This document shows positions 1 through 6,892 of a stretch of 10,564 bases of DNA, one piece after another (the first letter of the stretch is position 1; every line of letters begins with the position of its first letter). The DNA lies in NCBI GenBank assembly GCA_001399705.1, contig LJCR01000039.1, positions 1-10,564 of the forward strand. The letters are read 5' to 3'. The notes below the pieces were generated by a model. The model was not told the DNA's origin. It did no database searches and saw only the letters and a program-made list of their open reading frames with translations. The stretch is from Kouleothrix aurantiaca. GTDB lineage: Bacteria > Chloroflexota > Chloroflexia > Chloroflexales > Roseiflexaceae. The translations under genes and the position numbers were made by a program.

Positions 1-57
1 TATAGTGGACCCAGAAATCTGTACAGTCAGACGGTCAGACTTCTGTAGAATAACAGT

Positions 58-339
58 ATGAAAAAGTCTTACACTGCCAGCTTCAAAGCCCAGGTCGTCC
101 TAGAGCTCCTGAAGGAGACCAAGACCTTTGCTCAGCTTGCTTCTGAGCATGGGGTTGCCGTGACCGTCTTACGCGACTGGAAGCTCGCAGCGCTCAAAGG
201 TCTCCCTGATGTGTTCGAACGCCGCGACTCCGTCACCGAACTGAAGCTGGCCCACGAGCGCGAGCTTGCTGAGCTGTATGCCGAGATCGGTCGCTTGACC
301 ACCCACGTGAACTTCTTGAAAAAAAAGTTGCCGTCCTGA
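58..339 (+). CDS. IS3-family transposase OrfA (copy A)
   Basis: The 93-residue product has the usual OrfA architecture. An N-terminal helix-turn-helix (about residues 5-55, starting KKSYTASFKAQVVLELL, with LASEHGV and LRDWK in the recognition region) matches the Transposase_8 family that binds IS ends. A C-terminal heptad-like helix (about 58-90) is the leucine-zipper region used for multimerisation. The ATG at 58 is the natural start, although no strong Shine-Dalgarno is visible. OrfA alone usually acts as a regulator. Through -1 frameshifting at 319-326 it becomes the N-terminus of the OrfAB transposase. Identical to the gene at 2102-2383. Confidence 0.92.
   Translation: MKKSYTASFKAQVVLELLKETKTFAQLASEHGVAVTVLRDWKLAALKGLPDVFERRDSVTELKLAHERELAELYAEIGRLTTHVNFLKKKLPS
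319..326 (+). promoter_or_regulatory. -1 programmed frameshift site (A8 slippery run)
   Basis: Eight consecutive A residues are read in orfA as AAA AAA AA(G), the lysines before LPS-stop. Slipping back one base continues into the orfB frame as VAVLSHDERRMMVEH with no intervening stop, giving a fusion of about 368 residues. A6-A8 runs are the known frameshift signals of IS3-family elements. The same run occurs on the minus strand at 2115-2122 in copy B. Confidence 0.85.
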
Positions 340-356
340 GCCACGACGAGCGCCGG

Positions 357-1163
357 ATGATGGTCGAGCATCAGGCCGACGCGCTCGCGCTCAGCACCCA
401 AGCCGACCTGCTCTCGCTCAGTCGCAGCAGCTTGTACTACAAAGCAGTATCGCCACCACCGGAGGAAGTGGCGCTCAAACATCGCATTGACGAACTGTAT
501 ACTGCGCATCCCTTCTATGGCTCGCGCAAGCTCACGATACTGTTGGCCGAAGAAGGCCATCTCATCAACCGCAAGCGTGTCCAGCGCTACATGCGCGAAA
601 TGGGTATTCAGGGCATTGCGCCGGGGCCAAATCTCAGCAAGCGCTTGAGCGAGCATCGCGTGTATCCCTATCTGTTGCGCAATCGCAGTGCAACACGCCC
701 AAATGAGATCTGGGGCTGTGACATCACCTACATTCGCTTGCGACACGGCTGGCTGTACCTGGTCGCCATTCTCGATTGGTGGAGCCGCTATGTGATCAGC
801 TGGCAGCTTGACCAGACTTTGGAACTCGGCTTCGTGCTTGACGCGCTCGCACAGGCGCGGGCGATTGCAACACCGGAGATTTGGAACACCGATCAAGGGA
901 GTCACTTCACCAGTCCGCACATCACACAACCACTGCTCGACGCTGGTGTGCAAATCAGTATGGATGGCAAAGGGCGCGCCTTGGACAACATCTTTACCGA
1001 ACGGCTGTGGCGGAGTGTGAAATACGAGGAGGTGTACCTTTCCGACTATGCGAACCCACGTGCGGCGCGAGCAGGGCTCGCACGCTATTTCAGCTTCTAT
1101 AACACCGAGCGGCCGCATCAGGCGCTTGACTATCGCCGTCCGATGGAGCTGTATTTCGGTTAG
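357..1163 (+). CDS. IS3-family transposase OrfB, DDE integrase core (copy A)
   Basis: The 268-residue product is the catalytic half of the transposase. An N-terminal HTH_21-like region is visible (HRIDELYTAHPFYGSRKLT, about 42-60). The rve integrase core follows from about 115. The DDE residues are the Asp in GCDITYI, the Asp in WNTDQGSHFTS, and the Glu in FTERLWRSVKYEE, with the usual 35-residue D-E spacing pattern. The C-terminus NTERPHQALDYRRPMELY is typical of the family. The frame is open upstream into orfA, so the main active form is probably the OrfAB fusion. The ATG at 357 (or 360) is only a nominal independent start. Confidence 0.93.
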   Translation: MMVEHQADALALSTQADLLSLSRSSLYYKAVSPPPEEVALKHRIDELYTAHPFYGSRKLTILLAEEGHLINRKRVQRYMREMGIQGIAPGPNLSKRLSEHRVYPYLLRNRSATRPNEIWGCDITYIRLRHGWLYLVAILDWWSRYVISWQLDQTLELGFVLDALAQARAIATPEIWNTDQGSHFTSPHITQPLLDAGVQISMDGKGRALDNIFTERLWRSVKYEEVYLSDYANPRAARAGLARYFSFYNTERPHQALDYRRPMELYFG

Positions 1164-1185
1164 CGGGCCAGTGGGTGGAGGCACA

Positions 1186-1255
1186 TTTTTTCGGTGGGAG
1201 GCCGGGCGCAGCGGCCCTGGCCAGGGCCGCTGCGCCCGGCCTCCCACCGAAAAAA
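1186..1255. repeat. 70-bp GC-rich palindrome between the two IS right ends
   Basis: This is the centre of the large inverted repeat: T6, then a 29-base GC-rich arm, its exact complement, then A6. The arm contains GGTGGGAGGCCGGGCGC. A transcript from either strand would form a long hairpin, but the U-run lies before the stem, not after it, so this is not a normal intrinsic terminator. One half is presumably the original sequence flanking the IS. Whether the other half exists in the genome depends on whether the palindrome is real. Confidence 0.8.
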
Positions 1256-1277
1256 TGTGCCTCCACCCACTGGCCCG

Positions 1278-2084
1278 CTAACCGAAATACAGCTCCATCG
1301 GACGGCGATAGTCAAGCGCCTGATGCGGCCGCTCGGTGTTATAGAAGCTGAAATAGCGTGCGAGCCCTGCTCGCGCCGCACGTGGGTTCGCATAGTCGGA
1401 AAGGTACACCTCCTCGTATTTCACACTCCGCCACAGCCGTTCGGTAAAGATGTTGTCCAAGGCGCGCCCTTTGCCATCCATACTGATTTGCACACCAGCG
1501 TCGAGCAGTGGTTGTGTGATGTGCGGACTGGTGAAGTGACTCCCTTGATCGGTGTTCCAAATCTCCGGTGTTGCAATCGCCCGCGCCTGTGCGAGCGCGT
1601 CAAGCACGAAGCCGAGTTCCAAAGTCTGGTCAAGCTGCCAGCTGATCACATAGCGGCTCCACCAATCGAGAATGGCGACCAGGTACAGCCAGCCGTGTCG
1701 CAAGCGAATGTAGGTGATGTCACAGCCCCAGATCTCATTTGGGCGTGTTGCACTGCGATTGCGCAACAGATAGGGATACACGCGATGCTCGCTCAAGCGC
1801 TTGCTGAGATTTGGCCCCGGCGCAATGCCCTGAATACCCATTTCGCGCATGTAGCGCTGGACACGCTTGCGGTTGATGAGATGGCCTTCTTCGGCCAACA
1901 GTATCGTGAGCTTGCGCGAGCCATAGAAGGGATGCGCAGTATACAGTTCGTCAATGCGATGTTTGAGCGCCACTTCCTCCGGTGGTGGCGATACTGCTTT
2001 GTAGTACAAGCTGCTGCGACTGAGCGAGAGCAGGTCGGCTTGGGTGCTGAGCGCGAGCGCGTCGGCCTGATGCTCGACCATCAT
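1278..2084 (-). CDS. IS3-family transposase OrfB, DDE integrase core (copy B)
   Basis: Identical in every residue to OrfB at 357-1163: 268 residues with HTH_21-like N-terminal region, rve core and intact D, D and E catalytic positions. It is in the -1 frame relative to its orfA at 2102-2383 and would be expressed mainly as an OrfAB fusion. The lack of a single difference between copies means either very recent duplication or that only one copy exists and the assembly folded back. Confidence 0.9.
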   Translation of the reverse strand: MMVEHQADALALSTQADLLSLSRSSLYYKAVSPPPEEVALKHRIDELYTAHPFYGSRKLTILLAEEGHLINRKRVQRYMREMGIQGIAPGPNLSKRLSEHRVYPYLLRNRSATRPNEIWGCDITYIRLRHGWLYLVAILDWWSRYVISWQLDQTLELGFVLDALAQARAIATPEIWNTDQGSHFTSPHITQPLLDAGVQISMDGKGRALDNIFTERLWRSVKYEEVYLSDYANPRAARAGLARYFSFYNTERPHQALDYRRPMELYFG

Positions 2085-2101
2085 CCGGCGCTCGTCGTGG
2101 C

Positions 2102-2383
2102 TCAGGACGGCAACTTTTTTTTCAAGAAGTTCACGTGGGTGGTCAAGCGACCGATCTCGGCATACAGCTCAGCAAGCTCGCGCTCGTGGGCCAGCTTCAG
2201 TTCGGTGACGGAGTCGCGGCGTTCGAACACATCAGGGAGACCTTTGAGCGCTGCGAGCTTCCAGTCGCGTAAGACGGTCACGGCAACCCCATGCTCAGAA
2301 GCAAGCTGAGCAAAGGTCTTGGTCTCCTTCAGGAGCTCTAGGACGACCTGGGCTTTGAAGCTGGCAGTGTAAGACTTTTTCAT
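2102..2383 (-). CDS. IS3-family transposase OrfA (copy B)
   Basis: Identical to the 93-residue OrfA at 58-339: N-terminal Transposase_8 helix-turn-helix followed by a zipper-like helix, ending in KKKLPS over the A8 slippery run (minus strand, 2122-2115). Its upstream region is only the IS terminus, so any IS promoter must lie within about 57 bp of the end or in the interrupted gene outside. Convergent transcription of the two copies meets at the central palindrome. Confidence 0.9.
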   Translation of the reverse strand: MKKSYTASFKAQVVLELLKETKTFAQLASEHGVAVTVLRDWKLAALKGLPDVFERRDSVTELKLAHERELAELYAEIGRLTTHVNFLKKKLPS

Positions 2384-2435
2384 ACTGTTATTCTACAGAA
2401 GTCTGACCGTCTGACTGTACAGATTTCTGGGTCCA

Positions 2436-4928
2436 CTATATAAATTGATTCGTCAGCGGATCGTTGCCAGACGCGAACAAGTCCGTTTTGCTGCGTGCGT
2501 CATCGGTTCGGCGGAACGGCACGGCGCGGCGTAGTTCATTGCTACTTACGGCAAACTTAGCCGAGATATAGTCCAGGACCATTTCAGCAGCCCGGCTGAC
2601 CCTCGGATCCTCCGCGAAGTCAAAGAGATTCTCGATCGTTTGAACATCGAACCGCTGATATGGGCGCGCATTATACTCAACGAAATCGTTCATGAGAAAG
2701 CTTTGCAAGCGCTCCAATATCCACGCATTCATACCATTACGCTCGTTGTCATAAGGAGCGGCATCGGCACCAATCTGCTGGGCCTCGTGATAGAGGAGCT
2801 GGTTCGTGAGATACCGGGAGGTCTCGATCATCATGAGATGATTTTCGGTTTCTGGGCCATCGACACCGAAGCAGGTGATAGGTACTTCATCATCGGGGTT
2901 GAAGGCACCCGCTTGACTCAGCAAGTGGTGGAGCAGGTATTTGTACGGGTTGTTAGAGTCGTCGTTCGGGCCGTTTGGATCTTCCGGCGAGTCGAGCAGA
3001 GGTTGGCCATTTGGATACTGTCGATAGTTATATGCGATGCGCACCAACCCTTTCAGCGCCATGTCGTAGTTGCCTGTGCGTCCACATACGCCAAGAGGGC
3101 CCCCTTCGGTATCTGTGCCAACTGGGCCAGGCGTCGAGTGAAGCAAACCCTGCCGAACCTGCGTGACGTTATCTTGCTCTTCGTCCAGACATTTCGTACC
3201 AAGGCCGCGCTTGGCTTTTTCAAGCTTTGCAATCGCCACGTTGACAAAGTCGTCCTCGTCCTTGGATATCTGCCCCAGAATATGCCCATGGCACGCTGAG
3301 AATTGAATGGCGGTATTCGCGCGATCCTCAAAGTGCTGATCAGCTTCTTGGGGTGTCGTTGGTACCGTCAGGGAGGAGAAGTCGATGCGGTATTCCGATT
3401 CGTAGGTAGCTGTCACAGGAACGGAGAAGCCTTGCCGACAGGTAGGTGCTTGATCAGGAATCGGGACGCCATCACATCCTTCGAGCGTAATGTCAAGCGT
3501 AATTGGGAGGGTACCAGCCCCAGTGGGAACGGTCCACCGGCCCTGTGTCGCAGAGACACCGGTTTGTCCAGCCATCAGCGTCTGTAGCCCATCGTTTGCA
3601 CCGTTATGACCCCATTGAATGTTGAAGTAGTCGTAGTGATACTGCGAGAGAATGTTCCAGATCACCGTAATCCCGTTGTTTTGCGGATATGCAGCGATGA
3701 GCATATGCTGGTCGAACGACAAGACAATCTGGCCATGTGCAAACTGCTGGTAGCGGCCAGTCCCTTGTGGGAACGACACCTCAAACGATAGCGGGCAGCC
3801 CATGGGTCCGTCCTTGCCACCAAGACTCAGCCATCGATCACGAAACAAACCAACGACGGCAGAGTCGGAGCAATCGGTGACGGGCGGCGCCACAAAGGGT
3901 GGCAGGGCACGGACGTTTAAGTGGGCGTCTGTTCCGATCCAGATCAGGTAGACTCGATTGGCGAAATGAGCGAGGGCAGGCGATTGGTTCGTCGTATCGT
4001 TATCGAACGTGACCTTCTTGCCGAAATGCTGCCCATCCGGCGTGGGCAGGGTGTTGAGCTGACCGCCTCCCTGGCCCGGCCAGGCGATATACAGGCTATC
4101 CTGGTCGGCCGTGAGCGCGGGTGAGCCTTCGCTGGTCTCGTTGGGCACACCCGGGCGCGAGCCGTCCAAGGCCACCGGATTGGCAAAGTCCTGGCCGTTG
4201 TCCGATGACATCATGTTCGGATTATGATCCCCCTCACCGATCCAGCCGACATACAGGCGATCGTGGAAGACGGCCAGCGCGGGTGAGCCTTCGCTGGTCT
4301 CGTTCGGCGCGCCCGGCCGCGAGCCATCGAAAGTCACCGGATTGGCAAAGTCCTGGCCGTTGTCTGAGGAGATGATATTGAGGTTATGCCCACCCTGACC
4401 GGTCCAGGCGAGATACAGTCGGTTGTTGAACACCGCGAGTGCGGGCGACTCTTCGCTGGTCTCATTGGGCACGCCCGGCCGCGAGCCGTCTAAGGTGACT
4501 TTATTGCCAAAGTCCTGGCCGTTGTTCGTGGAGATGATATTGAGATTGTGATCGCCCTCGCCGGTCCAGGCCAGATACAGGCGGTCGTTGAACACCGCGA
4601 GCGCCGGCGAGCCCTCGCTGGTCTCGTTCGGTGCGCCCGGCCGCGAGCCGTCCAGCGTGACCCTGTTTGCGAAGTTCTGGCCATCGGTCGACGCGATGAC
4701 ATTCAGATTGTGATCGCCTTCGCCGGTCCAGGCCAGATACAACTGGTCATGGAACATGGCTGCCGCAGGAGAGTGCTCGCTGGTATCACCTAACACAGCC
4801 AGGCAGGAGTCGTTGGGAGGACACGCAGCCTGGGCATTGGTTGGAGCCGCAACGACTGTTGCGGAAGGTACGGCCAGCGTCCTGACGAGCTCGAGTACGA
4901 CGACAAGAAGTGCGAGACGGGTGGTCAT
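2436..4928 (-). CDS. Large secreted repeat protein with LGFP-like segment, probably C-terminally truncated by the IS
   Basis: The product is about 830 residues from the ATG at 4928. That start is chosen because AAGGAGGG lies about 8 nt upstream and the product opens with a clear signal peptide (MTTRLALLVVVLELVRTLAV, cleavage probably after NAQA). ATGs at 4934 and 5012 are also in frame. After a short Cys pair (CPPNDSC) come five full and one partial 54-residue repeats (about residues 53-347; typical unit SPALAVFNDRLYLAWTGEG then NGQDF and LDGSRPG). They look like sugar-binding or beta-propeller-type blades. Residues about 357-412 (LFRDRWLSLGGKDGPMGCP, then GRYQQFAHGQIVLS) resemble LGFP repeats of cell-surface proteins. 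The C-terminal half is mostly helical and holds an ETENHLMMIETSRYL motif (about 693-707) that hints at an alpha/alpha-barrel domain; I do not recognise its function. The stop lies inside the IS terminus, so the true C-terminus is probably lost. Confidence 0.85.
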   Translation of the reverse strand: MTTRLALLVVVLELVRTLAVPSATVVAAPTNAQAACPPNDSCLAVLGDTSEHSPAAAMFHDQLYLAWTGEGDHNLNVIASTDGQNFANRVTLDGSRPGAPNETSEGSPALAVFNDRLYLAWTGEGDHNLNIISTNNGQDFGNKVTLDGSRPGVPNETSEESPALAVFNNRLYLAWTGQGGHNLNIISSDNGQDFANPVTFDGSRPGAPNETSEGSPALAVFHDRLYVGWIGEGDHNPNMMSSDNGQDFANPVALDGSRPGVPNETSEGSPALTADQDSLYIAWPGQGGGQLNTLPTPDGQHFGKKVTFDNDTTNQSPALAHFANRVYLIWIGTDAHLNVRALPPFVAPPVTDCSDSAVVGLFRDRWLSLGGKDGPMGCPLSFEVSFPQGTGRYQQFAHGQIVLSFDQHMLIAAYPQNNGITVIWNILSQYHYDYFNIQWGHNGANDGLQTLMAGQTGVSATQGRWTVPTGAGTLPITLDITLEGCDGVPIPDQAPTCRQGFSVPVTATYESEYRIDFSSLTVPTTPQEADQHFEDRANTAIQFSACHGHILGQISKDEDDFVNVAIAKLEKAKRGLGTKCLDEEQDNVTQVRQGLLHSTPGPVGTDTEGGPLGVCGRTGNYDMALKGLVRIAYNYRQYPNGQPLLDSPEDPNGPNDDSNNPYKYLLHHLLSQAGAFNPDDEVPITCFGVDGPETENHLMMIETSRYLTNQLLYHEAQQIGADAAPYDNERNGMNAWILERLQSFLMNDFVEYNARPYQRFDVQTIENLFDFAEDPRVSRAAEMVLDYISAKFAVSSNELRRAVPFRRTDDARSKTDLFASGNDPLTNQFI
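3890..4772 (-). repeat. 162-bp tandem coding repeats (54-residue units, five full plus one partial)
   Basis: Units begin with SPA(L/A) at 4772, 4610, 4448, 4286 and 4124, and a diverged partial unit begins at 3983. The first four are very similar at DNA level, with long shared stretches such as GAGCCGTCCA and GATTGGCAAAGTCCTGGCC on the plus strand. The fifth has diverged and the sixth lacks the DGSRPG..NETSE linker. This gradient suggests recent unit duplication at the N-terminal side, and slippage could change the copy number. Confidence 0.9.
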
Positions 4929-4961
4929 AGTCATTCCCTCCTTCGGAGCCGAGTTAAGTGG

Positions 4962-4983
4962 CCCTATCTCCTCAGAGATAGGG
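4962..4983 (-). promoter_or_regulatory. Perfect 9-bp hairpin in the leader of the secreted-protein gene
   Basis: On the minus strand CCCTATCTC-TGAG-GAGATAGGG forms a perfect 9-bp stem with a 4-base loop. It ends about 20 bases before the AAGGAGG ribosome-binding site of the gene starting at 4928. There is no U-run after it, so it is not a terminator. A 5'-UTR stabiliser, a protein-binding site or an operator are possible; the sequence does not decide. Confidence 0.55.
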
Positions 4984-5016
4984 AAAACGACGAGATCAAC
5001 GACATACGGCATTCTG

Positions 5017-5041
5017 ATCCACAGAAACCTTGACTGTGGAT
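5017..5041 (-). promoter_or_regulatory. Second inverted repeat upstream of the secreted-protein gene
   Basis: ATCCACAG (5017-5024) and CTGTGGAT (5034-5041) are perfect 8-bp arms around a 9-base spacer. They lie about 34 bp further upstream than the 9-bp hairpin. Either a DNA dyad for a regulator or part of a structured leader. I could not find a convincing promoter to place it relative to a transcription start. Confidence 0.45.
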
Positions 5042-5043
5042 AG

Positions 5044-5284
5044 GAACACCAGGCTATGTTTCTGGCGATGCCATTGGCGCGCGATGCGGTGCAACAATGT
5101 CGGCAACGTGATTAGTGGGGGTTGCGTAGAATATCGCACTGATGGTGCCGCAATTGGTCATGATTGGATCGTGCGCAGGTGCGGTTGAGTAGGATATAGT
5201 CCGAGATGGCCCACCTGTAGAACAGCTATTGGGTTGGATCAAAGTATACTGGTGTGAAGCATGGAGATCATAGAGCAAATCTAG
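5044..5284. other. Intergenic stretch, no gene recognised
   Basis: A 74-codon open frame exists on the minus strand (5278-5054), but its composition (many Thr, Ser, Pro, His) and lack of a ribosome-binding site make it unconvincing. This stretch should hold the promoter of the secreted-protein gene reading leftward. I see no clear -35/-10 pair. Confidence 0.4.
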
Positions 5285-6150
5285 GAGAAAAGCATGAGAT
5301 TCTCCCAGATTTTTGCAGTCTCTCGAAGTTTGTGCGTAAGATGTTCAGCACGGGGGTTCAGCCACGCTGCCAGTGGATGTAGCGAGTACCGAGCTGCTTG
5401 GCGAGCTCGGAGCTGTACCAGTGCGGCAGCCATGAGCTCGCCGACCTGGGGGCGTCGATCACGTTGGTATCAGGATGCTCAACATAACGTCGCGCAATCG
5501 CGGAAGTGTGGCTCGTGTATTTGAGCCTAAAGGCAAATCACCTGACGTGTCGATTACTGACGCAAGTGTCATGCGAGATAGGCCAGCAGGCCGCGCCACG
5601 GCAGCTGCTCGAGATCGAGCGGCGATGGTGGGGCCACGAGCGGCAGAACGCCGGCGGCTGGGCTGTGCGTAGGCGGTAGCAGCCCCAACGCGATATGCCG
5701 TCCAGGTGCGGGAGCACGATAAGTGAGCCGCCCGCCCGCTGACGACCAGGCGCGTTTCGACGACCCAGCCCGATGGTACTGTCACAGTTCCCGTGGGTGC
5801 CTCCAGGCACGTCACGCCGCCGGCCAAGACGCTGTCGATGCGCACCAGTCCGCCTCAGCCGAGGTAAACTCCGGGAGTACCGCCTGCAAGGCAGCGCGAA
5901 GCTGGCCCGGTGCCTGGGTTTCGAGCGCACGTGTGGCGCCGGGAAGTGGGCGCACGCGTGGAGAGACCGCCTGCCAGAACGCCTCGCGCAAGCCAATGGG
6001 TTCTCGGCCTTGATCGTGGAGGTATTCGGGCCGGAGCTAGGAGCGCACGCGTGGTCGGCCGTGGGGTTGGCGGAGTTACCTTATGGAGGTGGCTGTCGAA
6101 ATCGAAGCGGAAGTCGAGATCGCGCAAAGGGCGCGCGCCACATAGGCACG
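5285..6150 (-). pseudogene. Decayed minus-strand coding region, family not recognised
   Basis: No single frame runs through, but protein-like segments follow one another on the minus strand in shifting frames. In order of transcription they are PGQLRAALQAVLPEFTSAEAD (about 5930-5865), then VLAGGVTCLEAPTGTVTVPSGW and ETRLVVSGRAAHLS (about 5835-5730). Next come APGRHIALGLLPP and LDLEQLPWRGLLAYLA (about 5710-5575), then, after several stops, LRARQAARYSLHPLAAWLNP and RAEHLTHKLRETAKIWENLML near 5400-5285. Segments that align end to end after frameshifts and stops suggest a degraded gene, possibly of a mobile element given the transposon-like end at 6642-6689. The overlapping plus-strand frames are Arg/Ser-rich shadows. 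Low certainty. Confidence 0.35.
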
Positions 6151-6641
6151 GAACGAACGGTTGCAGCGGAGCGCACAGCACAGGCGCTTGGTTTGTCCTA
6201 CGCCGCCACGCGAGCCTCCTGCTCGACGCATCACAAATGATCGCGCTACGAAGGCCACCGCATGAGCTGGCCGAGCCAAAGCGCTTTGTAGCATTGGAGA
6301 ACCCACTGATGTTCGAGACCGCACATTATTGAACACCAGTCGGCAAGATGCCTCGCTATAGATTTCGCGTTATGGCTGTAGAACGACATCGCACAAAGCA
6401 AGCGTCATCCGGAACGTGCCAGAACCAGTTCGGTAACGGGAGTTTACATGACCAAAAAATTCAGGATACCATGTATCAATAGACATAGTGTAAGATTCAC
6501 TCTTAGTTCATTTGCTATCTTTAAGGAGTTCTTTTTATTGAGACAAAGAACACCACGATCCAGCCCAGAAAGCGTCGGTCATGTTGTGCGGGGCACCGCG
6601 CCAGTGATCGTGCTTCTCCACATTCCAAAGCCATCCGCGAT
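6150..6641. other. Non-coding or degraded stretch with an AT-richer island
   Basis: No gene is supported. About 6440-6560 is clearly richer in A and T than either side (for example ATGACCAAAAAATTCAGG and TTTAAGGAGTTC), which suggests a patch of different origin. A 79-codon plus-strand frame from 6448 starts in that island but runs into the direct repeats at 6642-6683 and has no recognisable domain, so I do not call it. Confidence 0.4.
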
Positions 6642-6689
6642 TGTCGCGGCAAATCTGAAATCATGTCGCGGCAAAAGTGAAATTTGACA
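6642..6689 (-). mobile_element. Probable transposon end with two 20-bp direct repeats (IS21-like pattern)
   Basis: TGTCGCGGCAAATCTGAAAT (6642-6661) and TGTCGCGGCAAAAGTGAAAT (6664-6683) match at 18 of 20 positions and start exactly 22 bp apart, so they fall on the same face of the helix. Read on the minus strand the block opens with TGTCA at 6689-6685 and contains TTTGCCGCGACA twice. Repeated transposase-binding sites just inside a TG-starting tip are characteristic of IS21-family and similar ends. The element would extend leftward into the degraded region. No opposite end was found in the window. Confidence 0.5.
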
Positions 6690-6892
6690 GGCAGATCGTC
6701 GTCCGCTACAGCACCCCTCACTCACGCTGCAGCGACGAGTACGCCGCGCAGGTCCGCGAACGGCTCCTGGGCTACCAGGCGGCGTTGGAGCAGGCCGGCA
6801 TCCCCTCGCACATTCCTGACGATCCCGGCCGGGTCCCCTGGCTGGTCTGCGCGCCAGCGCCGAAGCCGGCGCCCGGAGGCGCTGCTGTATGA
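6677..6892 (+). CDS. Small hypothetical protein, probably 5'-truncated
   Basis: The 71-codon frame has a product ending AALEQAGIPSHIPDDPGRVP and PKPAPGGAAV. It looks like a real coding segment: GC-rich third positions, and a stop that overlaps the next gene as ATGA (6889-6892). The only start is a GTG at 6677 inside the second direct repeat, with no ribosome-binding site. The first residues (MKFD) would therefore be encoded by the transposon end. The likely history is that an insertion removed the native 5' part of this gene. No domain recognised. Confidence 0.5.
   Translation: MKFDRQIVVRYSTPHSRCSDEYAAQVRERLLGYQAALEQAGIPSHIPDDPGRVPWLVCAPAPKPAPGGAAV

Larger units (their letters stand above)
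1..1185 (+). mobile_element. IS3-family insertion sequence, copy A
   Basis: This is a typical IS3-family layout: orfA, an A8 slippery run, and orfB in the -1 frame. The left end contains GTGGACCCAGAAATC. The right end, read inward on the minus strand, is TGTGCCTCCACCCACTGG. The two share the ACCCA core seen in many IS3-group termini but are otherwise imperfect, so the exact boundaries (about 1 and about 1185) are estimates. The left boundary could lie one or two bases outside the window. No target-site duplication can be assessed because the outer flank is missing. Confidence 0.85.
1..2440. repeat. 2440-bp perfect inverted repeat (two tail-to-tail IS3-family copies)
   Basis: Base i is complementary to base 2441-i across the whole interval, with the symmetry axis between 1220 and 1221. 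The two arms are identical, so both IS copies give identical proteins. The innermost part reads GGCCCTGG/CCAGGGCC. The arms cover a whole IS plus about 35 bp of its right-hand flank. Two independent insertions would not duplicate the flank symmetrically. A single inverted duplication, a replication template switch at the central palindrome, or a fold-back assembly or amplification artefact all fit better. The left end coincides with the first base of the window, so I cannot see whether the symmetry continues. Confidence 0.97.
1256..2440 (-). mobile_element. IS3-family insertion sequence, copy B
   Basis: Exact reverse complement of the element at 1-1185. Its left terminus (minus-strand TATAGTGGACCCAG) abuts TAAATTGATTCG at 2441. 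That is the 3' end of the reading frame of the large secreted-protein gene. This IS end supplies the stop codon of that gene (TAG at 2438-2436), so the insertion probably interrupted it. Confidence 0.87.

Noticed and set aside
1186..1255. Central GC-rich hairpin as a bidirectional intrinsic terminator
   Set aside because: In both transcripts the U-run precedes the stem and the A-run follows it, the reverse of a terminator.
132..2309. Two identical 371-codon frames antisense to the transposase genes (132-1247 minus and 1194-2309 plus)
   Set aside because: They lie wholly over the IS genes on the opposite strand, translate to Arg/Ala/Pro-rich sequence without domains, and are mirrored only because of the palindrome. 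Shadows of orfA/orfB.
2640..3299. 219-codon plus-strand frame
   Set aside because: Lies entirely inside the well-supported minus-strand secreted-protein gene and has no recognisable domain.
5054..5278. 74-codon minus-strand frame upstream of the secreted-protein gene
   Set aside because: No ribosome-binding site, no domain, atypical composition; more likely leader or intergenic DNA.
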